NCBI RefSeq assembly: GCF_004564375.1
Contig: NZ_CP038267.1
Coordinates: 1 to 64,000 of the forward strand
Length of the DNA: 64,000 nucleotides
DNA from: Nocardioides euryhalodurans
GTDB taxonomy: Bacteria; Actinomycetota; Actinomycetes; Propionibacteriales; Nocardioidaceae
Direction of reading: 5' to 3'
The stretch's first letter is position 1. Every line of letters starts with the position of its first letter. Of the stretch, positions 16,474 through 23,764 are shown piece by piece. A program made the translations under genes and the position numbers. The notes under the pieces were generated by a model. That model was not told where the DNA came from and did not search any database. It saw only the letters and a program-made list of their open reading frames with translations.

Positions 16474-16492
16474 TCCCGCCTGGCAGGCGGGA
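16474..16492 (+). terminator. Short hairpin upstream of the mra promoter
   Basis: The sequence TCCCGCCTGGCAGGCGGGA forms an 8-bp perfect stem with a 3-nt GGC loop. It lies between the CCAC block and the mra promoter and could insulate the two divergent units. No U-tract is present. Confidence 0.4.
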
Positions 16493-16545
16493 TCGAGGCA
16501 CGGGGGAGTGGCACGGCAAAGACTGCGCAAAACACCCGAAGATGG

Positions 16546-16573
16546 TTGACGGTGGAGCGTTGTGGCGTACAGT
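16546..16573 (+). promoter_or_regulatory. mraZ (dcw cluster) promoter
   Basis: TTGACG at 16546-16551 and TACAGT at 16568-16573, spaced by 16 nt, match the actinobacterial SigA consensus well. The predicted start of transcription is near 16580, giving an mraZ leader of about 50 nt. The element overlaps the GTGG operator, so MraZ binding would occlude RNA polymerase. Confidence 0.7.
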
Positions 16574-16585
16574 GGTGCGCAGTGG
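16552..16585 (+). promoter_or_regulatory. MraZ operator: four GTGG boxes at 10-nt period
   Basis: GTGG occurs at exactly 16552, 16562, 16572 and 16582, with 6-nt spacers (AGCGTT, CGTACA, TGCGCA). All four lie on one face of the helix and across the mraZ promoter. MraZ is known to autoregulate by binding short G-rich direct repeats with about 10-nt spacing upstream of its own gene (TGGGN repeats in E. coli). This array is the natural candidate here. Confidence 0.75.
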
Positions 16586-16630
16586 AGGAAGAGTCCCGCG
16601 GTTGGGGCTCCCGGGGAGCGGAGGTGCCCG

Positions 16631-17059
16631 ATGTTGATGGGCACCTACACCCCCAAGCTCGATGACAAGGGGCGGCTCTTCCTCCCGGCGAAGTTCAGGG
16701 ACCAGCTGTCGGAGGGGCTCGTGGTCACGAGGGGACAGGAACGCTGTCTGACCGTGTGGCCGATGAGTGCCTTCAGCCAGCTGGCAGGGCAGGCGCAGGA
16801 GGCTCCGGTGACGGACAAGGCGGTGCGTGACTACACGCGGCTCCTGTTCGCCGGCGCGTCCGACGACCAGCCCGACAAGCAGGGCCGGCTCTCCATCCCG
16901 CCGATGCTGCGCGAGTACGCGTCCCTCTCCAAGGACGTGATCGTGATCGGCGTGGGGAACCGGCTCGAGATCTGGGACGCCGCTCGGTGGCAGGAGTACA
17001 CCGACGCCCGCGAGCAGGCGTTCTCCGACCTCAGCGACGAGGTCTTCCCGGCGACCTGA
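16631..17059 (+). CDS. mraZ: Transcriptional regulator MraZ
   Basis: MraZ is the conserved first gene of the dcw cluster and a DNA-binding autorepressor with an AbrB/SpoVT-like double fold. The 142-aa product shows the first copy in [20 protein letters not shown] (residues 4-23) and the second in [16 protein letters not shown] (about residues 82-97), each with the D-x-K/Q-GR-lP signature. I chose ATG 16631, which gives the standard [11 protein letters not shown] start behind a GGAGG-like site. Upstream in-frame GTG codons fall inside the promoter and operator. Four phased GTGG boxes before it suggest autoregulation. Confidence 0.95.
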   Translation: MLMGTYTPKLDDKGRLFLPAKFRDQLSEGLVVTRGQERCLTVWPMSAFSQLAGQAQEAPVTDKAVRDYTRLLFAGASDDQPDKQGRLSIPPMLREYASLSKDVIVIGVGNRLEIWDAARWQEYTDAREQAFSDLSDEVFPAT

Positions 17060-17120
17060 TCGCCACCCGGAGGACCAGGCACCACCACAACTGCACAACG
17101 GATCGCACGGCGAGGTCTCG

Positions 17121-17198
17121 AGCCCGCTCCCGAGCGACTTCTGGGGCACCTTCCCCGGCACCAGACGTCGCCTTCCCACCATTCACCGGGAGCGGGCT
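17121..17198 (+). repeat. 12-bp perfect inverted repeat between mraZ and the small ORF
   Basis: AGCCCGCTCCCG at 17121-17132 pairs exactly with CGGGAGCGGGCT at 17187-17198 across a 54-nt spacer. It sits in the 212-nt non-coding gap between mraZ and the small ORF at 17272. Once transcribed it could form a long-range hairpin acting as an attenuator, a stability element or a processing site that separates mraZ from the rest of the cluster. Confidence 0.6.
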
Positions 17199-17271
17199 GG
17201 GACCTGGCCGGGCGATCACCACCCAGCACCACCCGGGCACCACCGACAGCTTCCACCTTGGGGTCGAGACC

Positions 17272-17439
17272 ATGAGCAACACGTGCGCCACCGACGCCGG
17301 CACCGCCGGCACCCGGACCGCGCCGCGCGTGCGACACCTCGCACGTGAGGCCCTCGGGCTGATGGCCTTCTCGGCGATCACGTCGACCACCCTGGCGGGC
17401 TGCCTGCTGCTCCTCTCCACCCTGGGCCAGCAGGGCTGA
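17272..17439 (+). CDS. Small single-span membrane protein in the dcw cluster (55 aa)
   Basis: The 55-aa ORF has a polar N-terminus with basic residues ([11 protein letters not shown]) followed by one hydrophobic helix (about residues 30-50, [20 protein letters not shown]). It ends 2 nt before the rsmH GTG, which suggests translational coupling. I do not recognise a family. A short membrane ORF at this position could be a lineage-specific division or envelope microprotein, or a leader whose translation feeds rsmH. Only a weak GGGG ribosome-binding site is present before the ATG. Confidence 0.55.
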   Translation: MSNTCATDAGTAGTRTAPRVRHLAREALGLMAFSAITSTTLAGCLLLLSTLGQQG

Positions 17440-17441
17440 CC

Positions 17442-18398
17442 GTGAGCAGCCCCTCCCACGTCCCGGTCCTCCTGGACCGGGTCGTCGCCCTCCTCGCGCC
17501 CGCCCTCGACCACGAGGGAGCGGTCATGGTCGACGCCACCCTGGGCCTCGGCGGCCACACCGAGGCCGTCCTGCGTCGGTGCGAGCTGGCCCGGGTGATC
17601 GGCGTCGACCGCGATCCCGACGCCCTCGCCCTCGCCTCCGAGCGGCTGGCTCCCTTCGGCGACCGCTTCGTCGCGGTCCACGCCGTCTACGACGAGATCC
17701 CCGAGGTGCTGCAGGAGCAAGGCCTCGACGCGGTCGACGCGGTGCTGTTCGACCTCGGCGTCTCCTCGATGCAGCTCGACGTGACCGAGCGGGGCTTCGC
17801 CTACCGCGAGGACGCGCCGCTCGACATGCGGATGGACGGCACCACCGGCCCGACTGCCGCCGACGTGCTCAACACCTACAGCGAGGCCGAGCTGACCCGC
17901 ATCCTGCGTGAGTACGGCGAGGAGAAGTTCGCGCGCCGGATCGCCGGTGCCGTCGTCCGTGAGCGGGCCACGGCCCCCTTCACCACATCCGGCCGGCTGG
18001 TGGAGCTGCTGTACGCCTCGATCCCCGCACCTGCCCGGCGTACGGGCGGGCACCCGGCCAAGCGCACGTTCCAGGCGCTCCGGATGGAGGTCAACGACGA
18101 GCTGGCGGTGCTCCGGCGGGCGCTGCCCGCCGCGGTCGACGCGATCAGCGTCGGCGGCCGCGTCGTCGTGGAGTCCTACCACTCGCTAGAGGACCGGCTG
18201 GTCAAGCAGACCTTCACCAGGGCCACGGCCAGCGACGTCCCGCCGGACCTGCCCTTCGTGCCGGAGGGCCACGAGCCCGCCCTCCGCCTGGTGACCAGGG
18301 GTGCGGAGAAGGCCGACGCGCACGAGATCGAGGAGAACCCCCGAGCCGCGTCCGTGCGGCTGCGGGCGATCGAACGAGTCAGAGGAGTCGCTTCATGA
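17442..18398 (+). CDS. rsmH: 16S rRNA (cytosine(1402)-N4)-methyltransferase RsmH (MraW)
   Basis: RsmH methylates N4 of C1402 in the decoding centre of 16S rRNA, using SAM. The 318-aa protein shows motif I in [15 protein letters not shown] (about residues 29-43), [10 protein letters not shown], the family signature [16 protein letters not shown] (about residues 104-119), [15 protein letters not shown] and [15 protein letters not shown]. All are standard for MraW. It starts with GTG 2 nt after the small membrane ORF. The stop overlaps ATG 18395 of a 24-codon ORF. Confidence 0.97.
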   Translation: MSSPSHVPVLLDRVVALLAPALDHEGAVMVDATLGLGGHTEAVLRRCELARVIGVDRDPDALALASERLAPFGDRFVAVHAVYDEIPEVLQEQGLDAVDAVLFDLGVSSMQLDVTERGFAYREDAPLDMRMDGTTGPTAADVLNTYSEAELTRILREYGEEKFARRIAGAVVRERATAPFTTSGRLVELLYASIPAPARRTGGHPAKRTFQALRMEVNDELAVLRRALPAAVDAISVGGRVVVESYHSLEDRLVKQTFTRATASDVPPDLPFVPEGHEPALRLVTRGAEKADAHEIEENPRAASVRLRAIERVRGVAS

Positions 18399-18469
18399 AT
18401 GCCCCACGGAATCGCGAGCTCCCCCTGCTCCGCTCCTCCATCTCGCGATTCCGCGGGTGCCCCGAATGA
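18395..18469 (+). CDS. 24-codon ORF linking rsmH and ftsL
   Basis: The ORF begins with an ATGA overlap on the rsmH stop and ends with an ATGA overlap on the ftsL start, so ribosomes could pass through all three without leaving the mRNA. The peptide is basic with no clear family. It contains two AAT codons, rare in this GC-rich DNA, because its ends form the arms of a 12-bp inverted repeat. It may be a coupling or attenuation peptide more than a functional protein. It could also be chance, but the two exact overlaps argue against that. Confidence 0.4.
   Translation: MNAPRNRELPLLRSSISRFRGCPE
18407..18453 (+). repeat. 12-bp perfect inverted repeat at the rsmH-ftsL junction
   Basis: CGGAATCGCGAG at 18407-18418 pairs with CTCGCGATTCCG at 18442-18453 around a 23-nt loop. 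It ends 12 nt before the ftsL ATG. The hairpin could hold back ftsL translation unless ribosomes move through the overlapping 24-codon ORF, or it could be a partial terminator or processing site. Confidence 0.65.
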
Positions 18470-19017
18470 GCACCAGCCCGGCCGTCCAGCTCCGCTCGCG
18501 CATGCCGCGCATCGCCGAGGCGGCGGTGGAACGAGCGCGCCTGCGGGTGGTGCCGCGGCGCCGTACCAAGGCGGCCCGCGTGCCCTTCGTCGCCCTGGTG
18601 ACGCTGATGATGCTCGGAGGCGTGATCGGGCTGCTGCTGTTCAACACCTCGATGCAGCAGGCCGCGTTCGCGACGACGGCGCTCGAGGAGCAGGCGGCGA
18701 CCCTGACCGCCCGCGAGCAGACCCTCGAGATGGAGCTCGACGTGCTGCGCAACCCCCAGCGGGTCGCGGAGCAGGCGCAGGCGATGGGCATGGTCCCCTC
18801 GCACAGCCCGGCCTACCTCGAGCTCGAGTCCGGCAAGGTGCTCGGTGAGGCCGCGCCTGCCACGCCGGTCGACGGCCTGCGGCTGCAGCCGAGGCTGCCC
18901 GTCAAGCCGGCCGTGCTCAACCCCGACCCGATCGTGCAGCAGGTGTTCCCGACCGGGACCCCGGCCCAGACCGGCGGCGACCGCGGCGAGCGCTCCTCCG
19001 ACCGAGCCCGCGACTGA
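18466..19017 (+). CDS. ftsL: Cell division protein FtsL-like
   Basis: The 183-aa bitopic protein has a basic cytoplasmic region (about residues 1-41, with RARLRVVPRRRTKAAR), one membrane helix (about 42-64), and a periplasmic coiled coil (TTALEEQAATLTAREQTLEMELDVL). The C-terminal region is Pro-rich. FtsL with FtsB and FtsQ relays activation to FtsW/FtsI at the septum. The family is poorly conserved; assignment rests on topology, the coiled coil and its place between rsmH and ftsI. ATG 18466 overlaps the stop of the 24-codon ORF. The tail after the coiled coil is longer than in many FtsL proteins. Confidence 0.85.
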   Translation: MSTSPAVQLRSRMPRIAEAAVERARLRVVPRRRTKAARVPFVALVTLMMLGGVIGLLLFNTSMQQAAFATTALEEQAATLTAREQTLEMELDVLRNPQRVAEQAQAMGMVPSHSPAYLELESGKVLGEAAPATPVDGLRLQPRLPVKPAVLNPDPIVQQVFPTGTPAQTGGDRGERSSDRARD

Positions 19018-19032
19018 CAGGGAGTGCCACCG

Positions 19033-20802
19033 GTGCCCGCGACCCTCCGTCCCCGTCGTCCCCGCGGCAGCCTGCGCGGCTCGCCGCTGTTCCGGCTGCG
19101 CCTCGGCTTCATCATCATCGCGATGGTGCTGTCGGTCTTCGGCGCCCGGCTGGTGCAGCTGCAGGGCCTCGACCCCAAGGCGTACGCCGAGATGGCGGCC
19201 GCCGAGGGCACCGTCGAGGCCGTGCTCCCCGCGGCGCGCGGCGACATCCTGGACCGCAACGGCGAGCTGCTCGCCCGCTCCATCGAGGGCGTGACGGTCG
19301 TGGCCGACCCGCTGCTGACGGAGGGACAGGCACCCGAGATCGCGAAGTTCCTCGCCAACCGGCTGGAGGTCGACTACTTCGACGTCCTGCCGAGGCTCCG
19401 CGAGGAGGGCAGCCGCTTCGAGTACCTCGCGCGGCGGGTGCCGTCGACCCAGGCCGCCAAGGTGCTGGAGGAGGCGGCCGAGCTCGGCTACCAGGGCCTC
19501 AGCACCCGACGCGACCCCGTGCGTGACTACCCGGCCGACGACATCGCCGCCAACCTCGTCGGCTTCATGGGCACCGACGAGCCGCTGGCCGGCTTCGAGC
19601 GGACCTTCGACGACATGCTGGCCGGCACCGACGGCTCGGCCCGCTACCAGGTGGGCGACGGCAACCGGATCCCGCTGGGGGAGAACACCCTCGTCCGGCC
19701 GGTCGACGGGCAGGACCTGCGGACCACGATCGACATGGACCTGCAGTTCTACACCCAGCGCGTGCTGCGCCAGGCCGTCGAGGACTCCGGCGGCGAGTCC
19801 GGCATGGCGGTCGTCATGGACACCCGGACCGGCGAGCTGCTCGCCCTGGCCGACCACCCGACGTACGACGCCAGCAACCCGCTGGTCGCCCCCAAGGAGG
19901 ACCTCGGCTCCCGGGCGATCAGCACCATCTACGAGCCGGGCTCGGTCGAGAAGGTGCTGACCGTGGCCGGCCTGATCGACGCGGGCAAGGTGACCCCGCG
20001 GACCCGGCTCAAGGTCCCCTCGGAGCTCGCCCGGGACGGACGCGTCATCAACGACTGGTTCCCCCACGAGGAGCTCCGGCTGACCCTCGCGGGCGTGATC
20101 GCCAAGTCCTCCAACATCGGCACCGTCCGTGCCGCCGACGAGTTCGGCAAGGGGGAGCTGCGGCGCTACCTCACCCGCTTCGGCCTCGGGACGCCCACGG
20201 CGATCGGCATCCGCGGCGAGGAGCCCGGCATCCTCCCGGCTCCCAGCGTGTGGGACCGGCTCACCCAGGACCGCGTCGCCTTCGGGCAGTCGCTGTCGGT
20301 CAACGCCGTCCAGATGACCGCGGCCGTCAACACGATCGCCAACGACGGGGTCCGGGTCGACCCGTCGGTCGTCGCGGGCAGCGCGACGACCGAGGACGGC
20401 GTCCGGGTCGGCACCGACCACACGACCACCCGCCGCGTCGTCAGCGAGAAGGCCGCGCGCCAGACCGCGATGATGATGGAGCGTGTGGTCGACCCCGAGG
20501 AGGGCACGGCTCCCGGTGCCGCCGTCCCCGGCTACCGCGTCGCGGGCAAGACCGGCACCGCCCAGCGGGTGGGTGCCGAGTGCGGCTGCTACGACGGCAC
20601 GTTCACCGTCTCGTTCGCGGGCTTCGCGCCGGCCGACGACCCGCGGTTCACCATCTACGTGGTGGTCCAGGACCCCACCAACGGCGGCGGTGGCGGCTCG
20701 GTCGGCGGCCCGGCGTTCTCCAAGATCATGAGCTACGCGCTGCGCCGCTACGCGGTTCCGCCGACCGGCACCGAGCCGTCCCGGCTGCCCCTCGAGTGGT
20801 GA
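19033..20802 (+). CDS. ftsI: Division-specific transpeptidase FtsI / PBP3 (class B PBP)
   Basis: FtsI crosslinks septal peptidoglycan together with FtsW. The protein is about 589 aa: a basic cytoplasmic tail, one membrane helix (about residues 20-40), a PBP dimerisation domain (starting ARGDILDRNGELLA), then the transpeptidase domain. The active-site SxxK is in YEPGSVEKVLT, SxN in AKSSNIGTV and KTG in VAGKTGTAQR. A Cys-x-Cys pair (ECGCYDG) follows the KTG box. GTG 19033 has a GGGAG site 8 nt before it; GTG 19024 is an in-frame alternative but has no spacing for a ribosome-binding site. It follows ftsL by 15 nt. Confidence 0.96.
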   Translation: MPATLRPRRPRGSLRGSPLFRLRLGFIIIAMVLSVFGARLVQLQGLDPKAYAEMAAAEGTVEAVLPAARGDILDRNGELLARSIEGVTVVADPLLTEGQAPEIAKFLANRLEVDYFDVLPRLREEGSRFEYLARRVPSTQAAKVLEEAAELGYQGLSTRRDPVRDYPADDIAANLVGFMGTDEPLAGFERTFDDMLAGTDGSARYQVGDGNRIPLGENTLVRPVDGQDLRTTIDMDLQFYTQRVLRQAVEDSGGESGMAVVMDTRTGELLALADHPTYDASNPLVAPKEDLGSRAISTIYEPGSVEKVLTVAGLIDAGKVTPRTRLKVPSELARDGRVINDWFPHEELRLTLAGVIAKSSNIGTVRAADEFGKGELRRYLTRFGLGTPTAIGIRGEEPGILPAPSVWDRLTQDRVAFGQSLSVNAVQMTAAVNTIANDGVRVDPSVVAGSATTEDGVRVGTDHTTTRRVVSEKAARQTAMMMERVVDPEEGTAPGAAVPGYRVAGKTGTAQRVGAECGCYDGTFTVSFAGFAPADDPRFTIYVVVQDPTNGGGGGSVGGPAFSKIMSYALRRYAVPPTGTEPSRLPLEW

Positions 20803-20816
20803 CCCGGGAGCACCGA

Positions 20817-20822
20817 TAGCCT
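20817..20822 (+). promoter_or_regulatory. Leaderless-type -10 box before murE
   Basis: TAGCCT lies exactly 6 nt before the murE GTG, and no Shine-Dalgarno is seen in the 26-nt ftsI-murE gap. This suggests an internal promoter giving a leaderless mur transcript. The -35 region is not recognisable. Confidence 0.45.
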
Positions 20823-20828
20823 CCCCAC

Positions 20829-22373
20829 GTGGTGAGTGACGACATCCTCGCGCGGACGCGCCCGAGCCGGCCCCGAGCCACCCCGCTGGTCGACCTGGCC
20901 GGCTGGCTGGCGCGCCACGCCGACGGTTTCCGGGACCCCGGGACCCTCGACGGCGAGGTCACCGGCATCTCGCTGAGCTCCCAGCGCATCCGGCCCGGTG
21001 ACGTGTACGCCGCCCTCCCGGGCAGCCGCGCCCACGGCATCCGCTTCGCGGCCGACGCGGTCGCCGCCGGAGCCGCCGCCGTCCTGACCGACGAGGCCGG
21101 GGCGGCCGAGGACCCCGGCGTACCCCTGCTCGTCATCGACCGGCCACGAGCCGTGCTCGGCCGGCTCGCCGGCTGGCTGTACGGCGACCCCGCGGCCTCG
21201 CTGCGGCTGGTCGGCGTGACCGGTACCCAGGGCAAGACCACGACGACCCGGCTCGCCGAGGGCGGCCTCCAGGCCGCGGGGGAGCACGTCGCGGTGATCG
21301 GCACCGTCGGCACCCGGGTCGACGGCGAGGACGTCCGCACCTCGCTGACCACCCCGGAGGCCCCGGACCTGCACGGACTGTTCGCGATGATGCGCGAGCG
21401 GGGCGTGACCGGGTGCGCGATGGAGGTCTCCAGCCACGCCCTGGTCATGGGACGCGTGGACGGGGTCCTCTTCGACGTCGCGGTCTTCACCAACCTCGGG
21501 CGCGACCACCTCGACTTCCACCGGGACCTCGACGACTACTTCGCCGCCAAGGCCACGCTCTTCACCCCGGCACGGGCTCGCCGGGGGCTTGTCAACGTCG
21601 ATGACGAGCACGGCCGGCTGCTGCTGGAGCTGGCGACCATCCCGGTGCGCACCTACTCCTCGGAGGGGGCCGACGCCGACTGGCGCGCGACCGACGTCGA
21701 GCTCGCCGCGACGGGCAGCCGCTTCACCGTGCGCGGCCCCGGCGGCCTGGTCCTCGAGGCCAGCGTGCCGCTGCCGGGCGACTTCAACGTCTCCAACGCC
21801 CTGGCGGCGATCGCCTCCTCCGCCGAGGCCGGGTGGGACGCCGCCGCGGTCGCCGCGGGCATCGCCGCCGGTGGTGGCGTCCCGGGGCGGCTCGAACGCG
21901 TGGAGGCCGGTCAGGACTTCGCCGTCGTCGTCGACTACGCGCACAAGCCGGACGCCGTCGAGTCGGCCCTTCGCACCCTCCGACCGCTGACGGAGGGTCG
22001 CCTGATCGTCGTCATCGGCGCGGGGGGAGACCGTGACCCGGGAAAGCGGCCGCTGATGGGTGAGATCGCCGGCCGGCTCTCCGACGTGCTCGTCGTCACC
22101 GACGACAACCCCCGCAGCGAGGACGCCGCGTCGATCCGCGCCGCGATCCTGGCCGGCACCGAGGGCACGGCGGCCGAGGTGCTCGAGGTCGGTGACCGCC
22201 GGCTCGCGATCCGGGAGGCCGTGGGGCGCGCGGGGACGGGCGACGTCGTGCTCGTCGCCGGCAAGGGACACGAGAGCGGCCAGGAGGTGGGCGACGTCGT
22301 CCACCCGTTCGACGACCGCGAGGTCGTGCGCGAGGAGCTCGGCGCGCGCGCCGAGGAGGAGGACCTGCCGTGA
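20829..22373 (+). CDS. murE: UDP-MurNAc-L-Ala-D-Glu:diaminopimelate ligase
   Basis: MurE adds the third residue of the peptidoglycan stem peptide at the cost of ATP. The 514-aa protein has the Mur-ligase P-loop TGTQGKTTTTRLAE (about residues 129-142), the lysine-carbamate region (FAAKATLF) and the C-terminal binding motif DDNPRSEDA. DNPR is characteristic of diaminopimelate-adding enzymes, in contrast to lysine-adding ones. Nocardioides-type organisms carry LL-DAP, so the isomer cannot be read from the motif. The start is GTG 20829. The stop overlaps murF as GTGA. Confidence 0.96.
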   Translation: MVSDDILARTRPSRPRATPLVDLAGWLARHADGFRDPGTLDGEVTGISLSSQRIRPGDVYAALPGSRAHGIRFAADAVAAGAAAVLTDEAGAAEDPGVPLLVIDRPRAVLGRLAGWLYGDPAASLRLVGVTGTQGKTTTTRLAEGGLQAAGEHVAVIGTVGTRVDGEDVRTSLTTPEAPDLHGLFAMMRERGVTGCAMEVSSHALVMGRVDGVLFDVAVFTNLGRDHLDFHRDLDDYFAAKATLFTPARARRGLVNVDDEHGRLLLELATIPVRTYSSEGADADWRATDVELAATGSRFTVRGPGGLVLEASVPLPGDFNVSNALAAIASSAEAGWDAAAVAAGIAAGGGVPGRLERVEAGQDFAVVVDYAHKPDAVESALRTLRPLTEGRLIVVIGAGGDRDPGKRPLMGEIAGRLSDVLVVTDDNPRSEDAASIRAAILAGTEGTAAEVLEVGDRRLAIREAVGRAGTGDVVLVAGKGHESGQEVGDVVHPFDDREVVREELGARAEEEDLP

Positions 22374-23764
22374 TCCGGACGACCCTGGGCGAGCTCGCCT
22401 CCGTGACGGGCGCCCGTCTCGTCGGCGGCGACACCGACACGGTGGTGGACGCCACCGTCACGACCGACTCGCGCGAGTGCGTGCCCGGCAGTCTCTACGT
22501 CGCCCGCCGCGGGGAGCACGCGGACGGCCACGACTACGCGCCCGGGGCCGCGGCCGCGGGCGCCGTCGCCGTGCTCGGCGAGCGGCCGGTGGACGTCGTG
22601 CCGACACTCGTGGTCGAGGACGTGCAGGTGGCCTTCGGGAAGGTGGCGCGGGCGGTCGTCGACCGGGCACCCGGGCTGAGGATCGTCGGGGTGACCGGCT
22701 CCTCGGGCAAGACCACGGTCAAGGACCTGCTGGCCGCCGTGCTCTCGACCAGCGGCCCCACGATCGCCCCGGTCAACTCCCTCAACGGTGAGATCGGCGT
22801 ACCCCTGACGGTCTGCCGGATCGACGAGGCCACCCGCTACCTCGTGGCGGAGATGGGTGCCCGCGGGATCGGGCACATCTCCTACCTCACCGGGATCGCC
22901 CCGCCGCAGGTGGCGATCGTCCTCAACGTCGGACTGGCCCACGTGGGCGAGTTCGGCTCGGTGGACAACATCGCGCTGGCGAAGTCCGAGCTGCCCCGCT
23001 CCCTCCCGCCCGACGGGCTGGCGGTCCTCAACCGGGACGACGCCCGGGTCGCGGCCATGGCGGAGGGCCTGTCGTGCCGCGTCCTGACGGTGGGCGAGCA
23101 CGAGGACGCAGACCTCCGGGCGGTGGACGTGCACCTCGACGCGCGAGGACGCGCGTCCTACGTGCTCGTGCGGCGGGGGCGTCCCGACGTCGAGGTGACC
23201 CTCGCCCAGCCGGGGCGACACCAGGTCGGCAACTCCCTGTCGGTGCTCGCCGCCGCGACGGAGGTGGGCGTGCCCCTCGAACGGGCCGTCGAGGTGCTGG
23301 CGACGGCCGGACCTGCCAGCCGCTGGCGGATGGAGGTCACCGAGCGGGCCGACGGGGTCACCGTCGTGAACGACGCCTACAACGCCAACCCCGACTCGGT
23401 CCGGGCAGCGCTGCGGGCGCTGGCCGACATGGAGGTGGCGGGACGCCGGGTCGCGGTGCTCGGCGGCATGCTGGAGCTCGGCGACGCCTCGGCCGAGCAG
23501 CATCGCTCGATCGGCGCGGTGGCGGCACAGCTCGGCGTCGACGTGGTCCTCGGGGTGGGCGACCTGGCGCACGACGTGGTCGCCGGCTTCGAGGCACACG
23601 CCGCGGGCGAGGCGCACTGGGCCGGTGACACCGACGCCGCCTACGAGCAGCTGGAGTCGATGCTGCGACCCGGCGACACGGTGCTGCTGAAGTCCAGCCG
23701 CGACGCCGGGCTGCGCTGGCTGGGCGACCGCCTGAGCGGCATCGGCGAGGGTCCGACGACGTGA
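22370..23764 (+). CDS. murF: UDP-MurNAc-tripeptide:D-Ala-D-Ala ligase
   Basis: MurF adds D-Ala-D-Ala to complete the cytoplasmic UDP-MurNAc-pentapeptide. The 464-aa protein has the P-loop TGSSGKTTVKDLLAA (about residues 108-122), the Mur-ligase NSLNGEIGVPLT segment and VVNDAYNANPDSVRAAL in the C-terminal domain. The end reads RPGDTVLLKSSRDAGLRWL. It is coupled to murE (GTGA) and to the first mraY (GTGA at 23761). A truncated copy of its final 40 or so codons lies between the two mraY genes at 24873-25013. Confidence 0.96.
   Translation: MIRTTLGELASVTGARLVGGDTDTVVDATVTTDSRECVPGSLYVARRGEHADGHDYAPGAAAAGAVAVLGERPVDVVPTLVVEDVQVAFGKVARAVVDRAPGLRIVGVTGSSGKTTVKDLLAAVLSTSGPTIAPVNSLNGEIGVPLTVCRIDEATRYLVAEMGARGIGHISYLTGIAPPQVAIVLNVGLAHVGEFGSVDNIALAKSELPRSLPPDGLAVLNRDDARVAAMAEGLSCRVLTVGEHEDADLRAVDVHLDARGRASYVLVRRGRPDVEVTLAQPGRHQVGNSLSVLAAATEVGVPLERAVEVLATAGPASRWRMEVTERADGVTVVNDAYNANPDSVRAALRALADMEVAGRRVAVLGGMLELGDASAEQHRSIGAVAAQLGVDVVLGVGDLAHDVVAGFEAHAAGEAHWAGDTDAAYEQLESMLRPGDTVLLKSSRDAGLRWLGDRLSGIGEGPTT

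Larger units (their letters stand above)
16248..16545. other. Gene-free moxR-mraZ intergenic region
   Basis: About 300 nt without a credible gene. The part next to moxR includes an A-rich GAAAAAC stretch. The middle holds a dense CCACC-rich block (16385-16457) and then a short hairpin (16474-16492). The mra promoter and operator follow at 16546-16585. Several ORFs can be drawn through this stretch, but all are proline/histidine-rich low-complexity readings of the CCACC block. Confidence 0.7.

Noticed and set aside
16290..16665. Small ORFs through the moxR-mraZ intergenic region
   Set aside because: They are Pro/His/Thr-rich readings of the CCACC block with no motif, and all overlap the promoter and operator.
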